Counted from the first letter of the stretch, positions 1 to 9,406 are shown. The stretch: DNA of 64,000 nucleotides from Lunatimonas salinarum (GCF_017811155.1 NZ_JACVCV010000019.1:1-64000), one strand, 5' to 3'. Notes: generated by a model not told the origin, from the letters alone. Numbers and translations are program-made.

Positions 1-125
1 GCATTATAATGCAATATCAAAAAAAATAAAGTCCGATTAATAGGGGGCTAGACCAGCAGAATAATCCCTATGCACGACATGCTGTCGAGATTGTTACTGA
101 AATTGATTCTCCTTACAAGTTAACT

Positions 126-644
126 ATGAGGAAAAATGAGTACTGGGATATTCCTGCTTTTAATCCATATTTTTCTAATCCTAATTTAAAAAAACCACCA
201 GTAATCGAGGAAAAAATTAATAATATTACCTTGTTGGGTAATTCGTATTTAGGCAATAATGAGAATGCTCTCACAGATTCTGAAATAAATAGTATGAGTT
301 TGCTATTTGGTTCTTATAAGAGAGAAATAAATAGATTGAGGAGTAAAAATTATCCATTATCCAAAGATATTGAAAGCATGTTTTCTTCTGTTAGCAAAAG
401 ACTTTATAAACTCCCTTTTGAAAAATGTGCTGTTGAGATAAACTCTGATGATTCAATGAAATTTACTCTTTCGTTTTCTAATGATAAACTTCTAATGATT
501 TCTAAGAGTAGTAATTTTGAGGATTTAGGTATGTCAAAAGATCAAGTAATATATTCCTTTTTTATAAATCGTAAATTAATTTCTTCCGATGTTACGAATC
601 TTGAAACATTTACCAAAAATTTTAAAGGATATCTTTCTCTATAA
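126..644 (+). CDS. Unknown protein in AT-rich accessory segment
   Basis: This 172-residue protein has no domain I recognise. It is polar, rich in Asn, Ser and Lys, with no signal peptide or membrane segment. The same frame stays open upstream of the ATG to about position 30, where an in-frame TAA lies, with no other ATG. The gene could therefore use a non-ATG start or be the tail of a decayed longer gene. Its 3' end overlaps the next ORF (from 589) by 56 bases in another frame. This could be a genuine overlapping pair or one gene split by a frameshift near 640. Base composition is much more AT-rich than the core genes after 2300, which suggests transfer. Confidence 0.5.
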   Translation: MRKNEYWDIPAFNPYFSNPNLKKPPVIEEKINNITLLGNSYLGNNENALTDSEINSMSLLFGSYKREINRLRSKNYPLSKDIESMFSSVSKRLYKLPFEKCAVEINSDDSMKFTLSFSNDKLLMISKSSNFEDLGMSKDQVIYSFFINRKLISSDVTNLETFTKNFKGYLSL

Positions 645-1368
645 TTTTTACAAAAGGTTTCGTAATTGTTATTATCCGGCTTCAATTCTTCCGAAACTTA
701 ACTACGTGCCTTTAATCAATATTCAATCCTTATTGGATAAACAAACTGTTTACATTATCCGGCGTTCTGACAAATCGGAGGAGGATACTTTCAATGAATT
801 GGGGCTGCTCAGGAATGACGCCTTAACACCTAAGGATATTCCGTTTTTGTCATTAAATATTTTGGGAGGACGTTTTATGCCAGAACATTCAAAATTTAGA
901 ATTCTTAATGAGGGTATAAAAAAATGGAATAACAGGAAGTATATTTCGCTTTTAGATCATTTAAAAGATTTTGAGATCTTGAAAAACTATTGCCTTGTAT
1001 ACATAAATGCCAACGGAGTTGACGGGCAAGAAATACCGTATTTTTTACAACAATCCAACAAAGACATAAGACGTGAAGTTGATAAGTTTTTTCAGCACGT
1101 TGAAAAACCTAATTTAAGTGATGGGAAATATGAATTAAAAGCATTGTCTCGGCTTATTCATGATCCTGTAAAACTTAATTACTGGCATATGGAGCTGAAT
1201 ATTTTTGATTATCAGGGTTCCTCGATGAAATATAAAGGAAGTTCCTATCAAAAGGTTTTGTTTCAGCAAGTTATTTCTGACATAATTTCAGTGAATTCAA
1301 ATAAAGAAGTTCCAGATTATATAAAAATACCAACCAAGTATTATAAAAATACAATTTTTTCTTGTTGA
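589..1368 (+). CDS. Unknown protein, overlaps preceding gene
   Basis: This 259-residue protein belongs to no family I can name. It is basic and aromatic-rich, with no obvious signal peptide, and ends in Phe-Ser-Cys. The ATG at 589 lies inside the preceding gene, 56 bases before that gene stops, so the true N-terminus is uncertain. If a single-base indel near 640 is assumed, the two frames join into one polypeptide of roughly 400 residues. An overlapping two-gene operon, for example a toxin-antitoxin or phage-type pair, is the alternative. About 75 bases of AT-rich sequence separate it from the broken HEPN-like gene. Confidence 0.42.
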   Translation: MLRILKHLPKILKDIFLYNFYKRFRNCYYPASILPKLNYVPLINIQSLLDKQTVYIIRRSDKSEEDTFNELGLLRNDALTPKDIPFLSLNILGGRFMPEHSKFRILNEGIKKWNNRKYISLLDHLKDFEILKNYCLVYINANGVDGQEIPYFLQQSNKDIRREVDKFFQHVEKPNLSDGKYELKALSRLIHDPVKLNYWHMELNIFDYQGSSMKYKGSSYQKVLFQQVISDIISVNSNKEVPDYIKIPTKYYKNTIFSC

Positions 1369-1443
1369 TCAATGTAGGAGTTAAATCCATGTTATAAATT
1401 GATTGATGTTTATATTTCTTTAATATGATTATTATTTTTAAAA

Positions 1444-1824
1444 GTGACCAACGCTCAGATATTCCTCGACCACTACAATGAATTGGATAAGCTATTTGCC
1501 AAAGCATTAAATCAGACGGAGCATGCTCCTTTCTCACAACGGATAAAAGACCTCATTCCAAGGAATTCCATTGTTCGGAGTTATAAAGATGATCTTTTCC
1601 AATTGGGAAATCTCCGAAATGCCATTTCTCATCAGTCGAAAGGAGGTGTTCCTATTGCAGAACCTTTTGAAGAGACTGTTAAGCTGGTCGAGAAGATTCT
1701 CTAAGAGTTTAAGAACCCACTCAAGGTAACCCCGAAATTTCAGTTTGAAGTTTTCTCGATTGGTGAAGAAACTCAATTAATGGAGCTATTGCAGGAAATG
1801 AAGATGTCTCTTCTGAAATGTTAA
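1444..1824 (+). pseudogene. HEPN-like / CBS-domain gene interrupted by a stop codon
   Basis: From a GTG start the first 86 codons encode a helical domain with the motif LRNAISH, an R-x4-H signature of the kind found in HEPN domains. A TAA at 1702-1704 ends it. The same frame then continues for 39 more codons, reading KNPLKVTPKFQFEVFSIGEE and then a Leu-rich stretch ending in QEM. That looks like the linker and first strand and helix of a CBS domain before the next stop at 1822. HEPN-like/CBS proteins with this layout are about 200 residues or more from memory. The gene here seems to be nonsense-interrupted and also truncated at its 3' end. The intact 86-residue part might still be expressed. 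Confidence 0.5.
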
Positions 1825-1985
1825 TGGATTGTGTGATCATTTATCCGGATTTGAATTCAGGAATTGATTCAATCACTGATCTAATGAAAGACCCAATCAA
1901 AGAATACGAGAAGGTATTTAAGATCGGAATCACCATTCCTGTTCGAACACCACCGCAGTATGGAACCAATCACACTCAAAATTGA
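1767..1985 (+). other. Unassigned open stretch, probable gene remnant
   Basis: After the CBS-like reading frame breaks, a different frame is open from 1767 to a TGA at 1983-1985, with an ATG at 1818 giving about 55 residues (MLMDCVIIYPDLNSGI at its start). I do not recognise it. It overlaps the end of the HEPN/CBS pseudogene and stops just before the next small gene. I read this interval as a mosaic of decayed coding pieces, with no clear intact gene. Confidence 0.25.
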
Positions 1986-2008
1986 CGGTCATAACCTCGA
2001 GAACTACC

Positions 2009-2293
2009 ATGAAAACCTACAGAGAACAACTCATTGACTGCATAAACGAGCTTTGGGAAGCAAGGGTACAGGTGTTTGGCTGTTTGGTCAGTTTTGCGAT
2101 GGAAACCCATCTAAAGGAAATCGACGATGCGTTTGAAATCGGGGAGGTATTCGAGTTTCAGTATGCGCACTTCGAAGACATCGACGACACCAATATCCAA
2201 CGCCTGATCGCGCTATGCAAAGAAATGGACGAAACCATTTCCAGCCTGATGAATATTAACGGGATTGATATTACGGAAGATAAGATCGACTGA
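2009..2293 (+). CDS. Small unknown acidic protein
   Basis: This is about 95 residues from the ATG at 2009 (MKTYREQLIDCINELWEARV). An in-frame TTG at 1982 would add nine residues but is less likely. The protein is acidic and predicted helical, has no transmembrane segment, and I recognise no family. It converges on the AraC-type regulator, with 9 bases between the stop codons. It marks the edge between the AT-rich accessory segment and the more GC-balanced core that follows. Confidence 0.45.
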   Translation: MKTYREQLIDCINELWEARVQVFGCLVSFAMETHLKEIDDAFEIGEVFEFQYAHFEDIDDTNIQRLIALCKEMDETISSLMNINGIDITEDKID

Positions 2294-2302
2294 GCGCCTC
2301 CC

Positions 2303-3229
2303 TCACCGATAATCCTTCGGATGGCCCCCAAAGTACTTTTTAAACGCCGCCGAAAAATGGGTGGCATGCTTATACCCAAGCTGTTCGGCGATATCCACGA
2401 TTCTTAGGTCCTTGTCCTTTAGCAGTTCCAAGGCCTTTTCCATGCGCTTATCCTGAACAAACCCATACACCGTCTGATGAAACGCTTCCTTGAAGTGACG
2501 CTTTAGGTGGGATTCATTGGTGCCGACCTCCAAGGCCAGTTTCCGCAGACTGGGAGGATCCGCAAGTTGGTGCAACAAGATATCCCTCACCTGATGCATC
2601 TGCCGAAGTATCTTCTCGTCCGTAGCCTGGGCCTCTACCACGACATCTACTCCCTGCTCACGTTGCTGCATTAGCATCAAAACAACAAGCTCAAGCACCT
2701 TCATTTCTACCAAATGCCGTTTAAAGCAGCCCTCGTATTCATTAAATGCCAGATTGCGGATAATCTGCTGCATCACTTCCCCTAACTTGGACTCCAGGTA
2801 AATACAGTAGCCTTCCTGCTCTCCTGCTAGGGACTCCCAACCCTGAAAGCCCTCTAATCCTCGGGACACCTTTTCCAACAGCCCAAAAGAAAGGGACAAT
2901 ACCATGGCATCTACAGAGCTGCCAGGCAAGGACGCTACGGTACTCTTCTCTCCAGACTGTAACAGCACGCCTCGATCTTCCAAAATAGGCAGGCCCGAAG
3001 CAGCGCGGGGAAAATGCACCGACAGCCCTCCCTTCAGCACAACCCACAGCTGGTAATGACCCTTCCCTGTCAATACATCCATCTGATGGTACCTGCTCCC
3101 ATCACCAGTAAAAAAGGCATAGGATACCCCCTCAGAACGGTACACCGTATGGGTAAAAAATTGCGATTCTTTATCTGAGTTCGGCTTGGCATCACCAAAG
3201 TCAGCTATCTCATCTACTAAACGAAGCAT
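2303..3229 (-). CDS. AraC-family (PchR-type) transcriptional regulator
   Basis: This 308-residue regulator has an N-terminal effector domain and a C-terminal AraC double helix-turn-helix. The second recognition helix region reads VDIAEQLGYKHATHFSAAFK, followed by the family's typical end KYFGGHPKDYR. The N-terminal part (WVVLKGGLSVHF) resembles PchR-type regulators that sense siderophores in Gram-negative bacteria. It is transcribed divergently from susC, 175 bases apart, so control of the susC-susD-PepSY locus is the natural inference. The effector, probably a ferric siderophore or another TonB substrate, cannot be deduced. An AraC-type DNA-binding role is secure; the PchR assignment is moderate. 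Confidence 0.88.
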   Translation of the reverse strand: MLRLVDEIADFGDAKPNSDKESQFFTHTVYRSEGVSYAFFTGDGSRYHQMDVLTGKGHYQLWVVLKGGLSVHFPRAASGLPILEDRGVLLQSGEKSTVASLPGSSVDAMVLSLSFGLLEKVSRGLEGFQGWESLAGEQEGYCIYLESKLGEVMQQIIRNLAFNEYEGCFKRHLVEMKVLELVVLMLMQQREQGVDVVVEAQATDEKILRQMHQVRDILLHQLADPPSLRKLALEVGTNESHLKRHFKEAFHQTVYGFVQDKRMEKALELLKDKDLRIVDIAEQLGYKHATHFSAAFKKYFGGHPKDYR

Positions 3230-3322
3230 AGTATTCCTCTTAGCCTACTTGGATTGATGGATAAATTTCCTTTTTCGTCATTTTCATTTCTCCTGCCGTC
3301 ATTTTCATTTCCATCCTCCCGT

Positions 3323-3330
3323 TAGTTTTG
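3323..3330 (+). promoter_or_regulatory. Predicted -7 element (TAnnTTTG) of the susC operon
   Basis: TAgtTTTG followed by C matches the Bacteroidota housekeeping -7 consensus TAnnTTTG. It lies 75 bases upstream of the susC ATG. No perfect TTTG -33 element is visible at the usual spacing. Transcription from here would place the 3351-3367 dyad in the 5' leader. Confidence 0.5.
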
Positions 3331-3350
3331 CATCCGTAAAGTTAACCATT

Positions 3351-3367
3351 TTTAGATTAAGTCTAAA
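3351..3367 (+). promoter_or_regulatory. 17-bp dyad, candidate operator of the susC operon
   Basis: TTTAGATTAAGTCTAAA has perfect 6-bp arms (TTTAGA / TCTAAA) around a 5-bp centre. It lies just downstream of the predicted -7 element and 37 bases before the susC start. The spacing fits a repressor blocking initiation or elongation. The A/T-rich TTAGA arms are reminiscent of sites for metal-dependent DtxR-family or Fur-like regulators, which fits an iron-uptake locus. The divergent AraC-type regulator is the other candidate binder. Confidence 0.45.
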
Positions 3368-3404
3368 TAATAATTAATTCCACGCACGAATACCCCATAA
3401 TACT

Positions 3405-6400
3405 ATGACAAACAAATCCATTCTTTTTCACCTTGTATGCACAACCTGGCTTTTCATTTGGGCGGATCCTTTGGCAGCGCAGCGTGTTCACGTGAACGGT
3501 CAAGTAAAAGACGCCTATTCACGGGAGGCACTTCCCGGAGCCACCATCCAATGGAAATCTAACCCTACCACTTCTGTTACAGACGCCGAAGGAAACTTTC
3601 GTATGTACGCCAATGCGGGAGATACACTGATCGTCCGATTCTTAGGCTATAAGGAAACTATCTTTACCGCTCCCGCCGACGAACGCCTCGTGCAGCTTCT
3701 ATTGGAAGAGGATATCAACCAACTCGCCGAGGTGCAGGTAACCGGGGCCTTGGGATTTTCCCGATCTTCGAAAGAATTGGGTTCCTCCGCTCAGGTGATA
3801 GATTCAGATAATCTCAACCAAGGCCGCACGGTAAACCCGCTATTTGGATTGGCATCCAAAGTGGCCGGATTACGGATCAACCAATACGACAGCAAGGTAG
3901 ACCCGGCAGCCACGATCGTGCTGCGTGGCACGCGTTCCCTGCAGCGAGGTACTGGCATAGATGGACGATCGAACAACGAGCCCATCTACGTGGTGGACGG
4001 GATTCCCATCCCAAACATCAATCGACTCAATCCGAACGATATAGAAAGCGTCACGGTATTGAAAGGAGCCAATGCCGCGGCACTTTACGGCTCAGAAGGC
4101 GTCAATGGAGCCATAATGATCACGACCAAACAGGGAAGGGCCGGACAGGGAGAGGTAAGGATTTCCAATACCACGACATTTTCCAACGTTTACTTTTTGC
4201 CCAAAGCGCAGCACCTCTATGGACAGGGACAAAACGGCGTGTACAGCCCAACGGAGTACGAGTCCTGGGGACCAAGGTTTGACGGCAGCGAACGGCCGTT
4301 TGGCCTACCCCTACCAGATGGTACCCAAACCATGGTAAACTATGCTGCCCCGGCCCGTGACAATCGGCTGGACCTGTTTCAAACCGGTGTAAACGTACAG
4401 AATGATATTTCCTTTTCTGGCGGAGATGAGATAAGTACCTATTTTCTGTCTGCACAACTCGTCAACCAAAAAGGGATCATGCCAAAGGATGAAAATAACC
4501 GCATCAATCTGCGTTTTAACGGCAGCCGCCAATTCTCAAAGCTGAACACTTCCTATACGATCAACTTTATCCGAAATAAGAGCGATGTGACACCGGACGG
4601 CCCTTGGATAGGCAGCTATCGCATGCCAGCCAACTTCAACTACGACCTCGTCCGCAATTGGGAACACCCAAACAACCCCGGCAATCCCCTGAACTATTTC
4701 ATCCCCAATGGTAGCTGGCTGAGAAGCCCCTACTTCCTGATAGACAACCTGCGTAATCAAAAGAACCAACAGATTCTAAACGGAAAAATTGAACTAAACT
4801 ACCGGATTGCGAACTGGATAGAGGTCATGTACCGGGCGGGCTACTACGGAAACACCGAAAACAGCAGAAGTTTCACCAACAAATTCGAAGCTCCCGGCAC
4901 ACGAAATACCCCTGGATCCGTCAACGATCAGAGCTCGAATTTTCACCGATTCAATGGGGATTTTATCCTAAGCATCAGAAAAGAGCTTGGAGCTGTGAAA
5001 AGCCGCCTGCTACTTGGCCAGAATATCCGTATGGATCATAGCAACGTACAGAATATCTCCTCCAACAACCTGCTCTACCGGGACATCATCAACCCTGGCA
5101 GTCGGGCGGGGGAACTATCCGGCAGCTCCACAATCATGGAACAACGTTCGCTTGCGGTCTACGGTGAATGGATGACGGGCTACCGCGACCACCTGTTTGT
5201 AACGATTACTGGTAGAAACGACTGGAACTCGACACTAAGCAGGGAAAACCGCTCCTACTTCTACCCCGGCATCAGCAGCTCATTCATTGCATCCGAAGCC
5301 CTCCCGTTTTTGCGGCAACTCCGGCAGCTTTCTTACGCCAAGCTGTATGCTTCTTGGAACAAGACCGGCAACGTAACCCTAAACCCCTATCAACTCAACA
5401 ACCCCTATTCCCAGGCAAACGGATTCCCATTCGGCGGCACCATCGGGTTTCTCCCTAGTCTGACGAACCCCAATCCAGCCATTCGACCCGAGTTTGTTAC
5501 CTCTTACGAGGCCGGCATGCAGGTGGGACTTTTCAATCACCGGGTATACCTGGAAGCCGCCTATGTGTATGCTGACTCAGACGGCCAAATCTCAAACGCC
5601 AGTGTTTCCCGGGCTACGGGCTACAACGCCATGCTCGTAAACTCCGGACGCATGACCAATAACATTATCGAACTCAGCTTGAACGGTGACTTGATACGAA
5701 CCTTAGAGGCCAAATGGAACCTTGGATTTAACTACACCTATACCAACAATGTGGTACGAGAACTCTATGGAGGAGCCGCTTTTCGACAAAACTTCCGTCA
5801 GTCCTACGCCTTTGTAGGAGAGCAATTCCCTTCTCTCTGGGTAAGTGACTACGCCCGGGACGAGCAAGGCCGTGTGATCGTAGATGCACAGACAGGAGAT
5901 CCCAAAGTGGCAGAAGAAAACGTATTGCTGGGCCCCATGGTCCCTCCCCATATGATAGGGATCAACTCCTTATTGGAATACAGGGGTTTTTCTTTGGGAC
6001 TGCAGTTTGACTGGCGAATGGGCGCTTACTTCTACTCGGAAACCATTCCCCCCATGTATACCGCCGGCACCCATCCGATTACCGCTGCTTACGGTCGAGA
6101 ACCTTTCGTCTGGCCAAATTCCGTCATCGAGACCGATCAGGGCACCTACATTCCCAATGAGAGCCTGCTGACGTCGGGAGGCGGAAAGGAATTCTGGGCC
6201 GCTCAAGGAGCCGTGCAAAGCAATACGGCCGCCAAAGCCGATTTCTTCAAACTTAGGGAATTGAACATCAGCTATCAGCTGCCTGCCAGATGGTTTTCGG
6301 AGGGATCCTTCGTCCGGTCAGCTTCGGTGGGGGTAGTTGCCACCAACCTGTTCATCATCACCCATAGCAGCAACAACATCGGAGATCCCGAATATTTGTA

Positions 6401-6482
6401 TAACGCCACCGACGGCTACTACAGCTTTCGGCAGATACCCCCCATGAGAAATTACGGGTTCACCGCAAACGTTACATTCTAA
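3405..6482 (+). CDS. SusC/RagA-type TonB-dependent outer-membrane receptor
   Basis: This 1025-residue protein imports a ligand across the outer membrane using TonB energy. It has an N-terminal signal peptide ending near Ala24-Ala25. A carboxypeptidase-regulatory-like domain (about 28-110) follows, then the plug (about 110-240, with YVVDGIPIPN and LKGANAAALYGSEGVNGAI). A long beta-barrel ends in the outer-membrane signature Val-Thr-Phe. It begins an operon with a SusD-like lipoprotein 12 bases downstream and a PepSY membrane protein. A divergent PchR-like regulator and PepSY partner favour a siderophore or metal complex over a polysaccharide, and no glycoside hydrolase is nearby. The substrate is inference. 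Confidence 0.93.
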   Translation: MTNKSILFHLVCTTWLFIWADPLAAQRVHVNGQVKDAYSREALPGATIQWKSNPTTSVTDAEGNFRMYANAGDTLIVRFLGYKETIFTAPADERLVQLLLEEDINQLAEVQVTGALGFSRSSKELGSSAQVIDSDNLNQGRTVNPLFGLASKVAGLRINQYDSKVDPAATIVLRGTRSLQRGTGIDGRSNNEPIYVVDGIPIPNINRLNPNDIESVTVLKGANAAALYGSEGVNGAIMITTKQGRAGQGEVRISNTTTFSNVYFLPKAQHLYGQGQNGVYSPTEYESWGPRFDGSERPFGLPLPDGTQTMVNYAAPARDNRLDLFQTGVNVQNDISFSGGDEISTYFLSAQLVNQKGIMPKDENNRINLRFNGSRQFSKLNTSYTINFIRNKSDVTPDGPWIGSYRMPANFNYDLVRNWEHPNNPGNPLNYFIPNGSWLRSPYFLIDNLRNQKNQQILNGKIELNYRIANWIEVMYRAGYYGNTENSRSFTNKFEAPGTRNTPGSVNDQSSNFHRFNGDFILSIRKELGAVKSRLLLGQNIRMDHSNVQNISSNNLLYRDIINPGSRAGELSGSSTIMEQRSLAVYGEWMTGYRDHLFVTITGRNDWNSTLSRENRSYFYPGISSSFIASEALPFLRQLRQLSYAKLYASWNKTGNVTLNPYQLNNPYSQANGFPFGGTIGFLPSLTNPNPAIRPEFVTSYEAGMQVGLFNHRVYLEAAYVYADSDGQISNASVSRATGYNAMLVNSGRMTNNIIELSLNGDLIRTLEAKWNLGFNYTYTNNVVRELYGGAAFRQNFRQSYAFVGEQFPSLWVSDYARDEQGRVIVDAQTGDPKVAEENVLLGPMVPPHMIGINSLLEYRGFSLGLQFDWRMGAYFYSETIPPMYTAGTHPITAAYGREPFVWPNSVIETDQGTYIPNESLLTSGGGKEFWAAQGAVQSNTAAKADFFKLRELNISYQLPARWFSEGSFVRSASVGVVATNLFIITHSSNNIGDPEYLYNATDGYYSFRQIPPMRNYGFTANVTF

Positions 6483-6494
6483 TTCCGCTCACCA

Positions 6495-8015
6495 ATGAAA
6501 AATATCAGGCTAAACGCTAAAATATCCGTATTCTTTTTCCTTATCGTGCTGAACATGGGATGCGAGGCGTTCTTGGACGTGAACGAAAACCCCAACGCCC
6601 CCATTTCCGCCAACCTACCCTTGAGTGCCAAACTACCGGCTGCCCTGGTAGCAACCGTGAATGAGGAGGTGGGCCCAATCAACCAAATCGGTGGATTTTG
6701 GGGAGGCTACTGGGGCACGAACAACGAGGGTGCCAACCTATTTTTTGACCTAAAAACCTACAATGGGCTGGACATTCGGGACCAACGGGATGGGATTCCC
6801 ATTTGGGAAAACGGGTATAATAACATCCTTTACTTCAGACTCATTCAGGAAGAAGCCGAAGCAGAAGGTGATCTATTCTACCTAGGCTCATCCAAAATCA
6901 TGCAAGGATGGCTGTTTCTGAGACTGGTGGATTTTTACAACAACATTCCCTTTGACGAGGCAGGAAGAGGCAATGAATTTCTCACTCCTACCTATGAACC
7001 GGGTGAGCAGGTGTACCAAAAAGCCGTCGATTTGATCTCCGAAGGAATACAGGATGTCAAAAGCTCTACAATAATCCCTTCCCAAAACCACGGCGATGTG
7101 CTTTTTGGAGGTCAAAAAAACCTCTGGGCAAAATTTGGTAACACGGTAAAGCTCCGTGCACTGATCCGGCAAAGCGAAAAAAGTGACCCAAATTACATCC
7201 AATCCGAAATACAAATCATTCAGCAAGAGGGCAGCGGATTTCTGCAATTGGGAGAATCAGCCGACGTAAACCCCGGCTACCTGAATACGCCGGGCAAACT
7301 GAACCCGTTTTGGGTCAGCTATTACCGCGATGCACAGGGCGCCTTTACGAGCAACCACCAGCATATCCGACCCACCACCTACCTAATCAGCCAATACGAA
7401 GCACTGAATGACCCTCGATTACAAAAATTGTATATGGACGTAAATGGGCACTACCGGGGTGTCCTGTTTGGAAATCCCGATGCGGGAAATCCTGCCTATG
7501 CAAGAATCAATACTTCCGCATTCCGTGGCCCTGCCGAAAACGGAGGCAGCCCCACCGGCATATTGCATAGCTTTAACCAAAGCAGCATGCTCCTATCCGA
7601 CTCGGAAAGCTTATTCCTACAGGCAGAGGCTGTATTAAGAGGTTGGATAAGCGGCGATCTCAGTGGTCTATTACAGGAAGCGATTGCATCATCCTTGGAT
7701 TACATGAAGGTAAATACGGCCGAAAAATCGACCTATCTACTCCAAGAAGCAGCGCGTTTTGAAGGCACTGATAATAAACTGGAGTACCTAATCCTGCAAA
7801 AGTGGCTCTCCCTAAACAGCATCAGCAGCATAGAAGCTTGGAACGACCACCGGCGGCTGGGTTTGCCCGGGTTTCCGGCAACGATTTCCTCCGGTGTGGA
7901 GGGACGTCCGCTACGACTGATGTATCCAGAGACAGAACGGGGTACCAACTATGATCAGGTACTCGCTCAAGGCAGTGATTTCACCCTCAGAGACAAGGTA
8001 TGGTGGATGCCGTAA
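6495..8015 (+). CDS. SusD/RagB-like outer-membrane lipoprotein
   Basis: This 506-residue protein is the surface ligand-binding partner of the upstream SusC receptor. A short signal sequence leads to Cys23 (NMGC), the expected lipidation site. The mature start EAFLDVNENPNAP is typical of the SusD-like-2 group, as are the helix-rich body and the Trp-rich C-terminus ending DKVWWMP. It starts 12 bases after susC, so the two are surely co-transcribed and form the usual lidded receptor. The protein is full length for the family. Confidence 0.9.
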   Translation: MKNIRLNAKISVFFFLIVLNMGCEAFLDVNENPNAPISANLPLSAKLPAALVATVNEEVGPINQIGGFWGGYWGTNNEGANLFFDLKTYNGLDIRDQRDGIPIWENGYNNILYFRLIQEEAEAEGDLFYLGSSKIMQGWLFLRLVDFYNNIPFDEAGRGNEFLTPTYEPGEQVYQKAVDLISEGIQDVKSSTIIPSQNHGDVLFGGQKNLWAKFGNTVKLRALIRQSEKSDPNYIQSEIQIIQQEGSGFLQLGESADVNPGYLNTPGKLNPFWVSYYRDAQGAFTSNHQHIRPTTYLISQYEALNDPRLQKLYMDVNGHYRGVLFGNPDAGNPAYARINTSAFRGPAENGGSPTGILHSFNQSSMLLSDSESLFLQAEAVLRGWISGDLSGLLQEAIASSLDYMKVNTAEKSTYLLQEAARFEGTDNKLEYLILQKWLSLNSISSIEAWNDHRRLGLPGFPATISSGVEGRPLRLMYPETERGTNYDQVLAQGSDFTLRDKVWWMP

Positions 8016-8074
8016 CTCGACGGAACCCCAAAGTAGCTGAAATATAAAAGACCACTGATAAAAATTACAAAGCG

Positions 8075-9370
8075 ATGAATTCGAAACAAACCAACCAGGG
8101 CATTTGGCCAAAAACCCGGAAATTTTTCAACGATGTACATTTGTGGCTGGGGCTGATAAGCGGCTTGGTACTGCTTGTCGTTTGCTTCACGGGCACCATC
8201 TATGTGTACCACAACGAACTACGTGAAATGGGGGCACCTCATTTATACCACGTTAAGGCTCCCGCCGCTATGGCCAAACTACCTTTGGACGCAGTCTTGG
8301 AAAAGGTTGCCGCGCAACTTCCCGGTGAGCTCACGGCCGTTCAGGTTCCCCACGATCCCAAACGAACACTGCAACTTTCCATACGGGAACAAAACGAGAA
8401 TAGCCGAGGGGGAACCACCTACTTTGTCAACCCCTACACGGCGGAGATCCTGGGAACATCCAAGGATCCCAACCCGGCTAATGAGTGGCTGCGTACGATG
8501 TTTAGCCTACATCGTTGGCTGATGCTCGACCGGATAGAAAAACCGCTGATTGGCGAGCTCCCCAACCGGAAACTGGGAAGCTATATCACCGGTGCGGCGA
8601 CTATCCTGTTTACGCTCGGTGTATTGACAGGAATCGTCATTTGGGTTCCCCGAAGGGTAAAAAACTGGAAACAGGGACTTAAGGTTAAATTTGGCGGTAG
8701 TTGGAAGCGAACCAATCACGACCTGCACAACACCCTCGCCTTCTACAGCGCAATCGTTCTATTTATTATGGGAGTCACCGGCCCTTTCTGGTCATTTCCC
8801 TGGTACCGAGAGGGTCTGCAAAAATCCCTCGGAACCTATCAGGAGGCCTCTTCAGGTGGACGTCCGGGCGGTAAAGGCGATGTTCGTCCTTTGGATAGTC
8901 AAGTATTACCCCTCTTATCCTTGGATACCTACCTCGCCGAAGTAGACAAGCACCTGCCTTATGCAGGAAACTACAGGATCACCTACCCCAAACCAGGAGA
9001 CAACGATATCAGTCTGATGAAGTCCAAAGTAGGATTCTTCGCCCCTGCTGCTGCAGACCGGGTTACCCTTCAAATCAGCGATGCCAGTCTGAAAACACTG
9101 GATCTATTTTCAAAAAAGCCGTTCAACGAACGCGTATCCTCATCCATCAAAGCATTGCATATGGGTGACGTCTATGGAGGATTTAGCAAGATCATCTATT
9201 TTCTCTCCTGCCTGATCGCCACAAGCTTGCCTATTACCGGCACGCTGATTTGGATCAATAAAATGAAAAAGAAAAAACCGATGAGAAAAACACGGAGCCC
9301 CAAAAAAGGCGATTCCGAAACCGCTCCAGATAGCCAACCAACATGGCGTGAGGCAGCCGGAGTCCATTGA
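8075..9370 (+). CDS. PepSY-domain inner-membrane protein
   Basis: This 431-residue protein has the PepSY-associated four-helix layout: one membrane helix near residues 25-45 (LWLGLISGLVLLVVCFTGTI), one near 170-190, one near 220-240, and one near 365-385. Large extracytoplasmic PepSY-like regions lie between them. Such proteins are commonly encoded beside siderophore TonB receptors and are thought to help reduce or release iron at the inner membrane. Conserved histidines sit at helix ends (FSLHRWL, NHDLHN). The tail is Lys/Arg-rich and cytoplasmic. It is the last gene of the susC operon and precedes a hairpin terminator. The exact reaction is unproven. Confidence 0.85.
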   Translation: MNSKQTNQGIWPKTRKFFNDVHLWLGLISGLVLLVVCFTGTIYVYHNELREMGAPHLYHVKAPAAMAKLPLDAVLEKVAAQLPGELTAVQVPHDPKRTLQLSIREQNENSRGGTTYFVNPYTAEILGTSKDPNPANEWLRTMFSLHRWLMLDRIEKPLIGELPNRKLGSYITGAATILFTLGVLTGIVIWVPRRVKNWKQGLKVKFGGSWKRTNHDLHNTLAFYSAIVLFIMGVTGPFWSFPWYREGLQKSLGTYQEASSGGRPGGKGDVRPLDSQVLPLLSLDTYLAEVDKHLPYAGNYRITYPKPGDNDISLMKSKVGFFAPAAADRVTLQISDASLKTLDLFSKKPFNERVSSSIKALHMGDVYGGFSKIIYFLSCLIATSLPITGTLIWINKMKKKKPMRKTRSPKKGDSETAPDSQPTWREAAGVH

Positions 9371-9406
9371 CGAGTACGCTGACATTTTTTGAACTACTTT
9401 TCCTAC

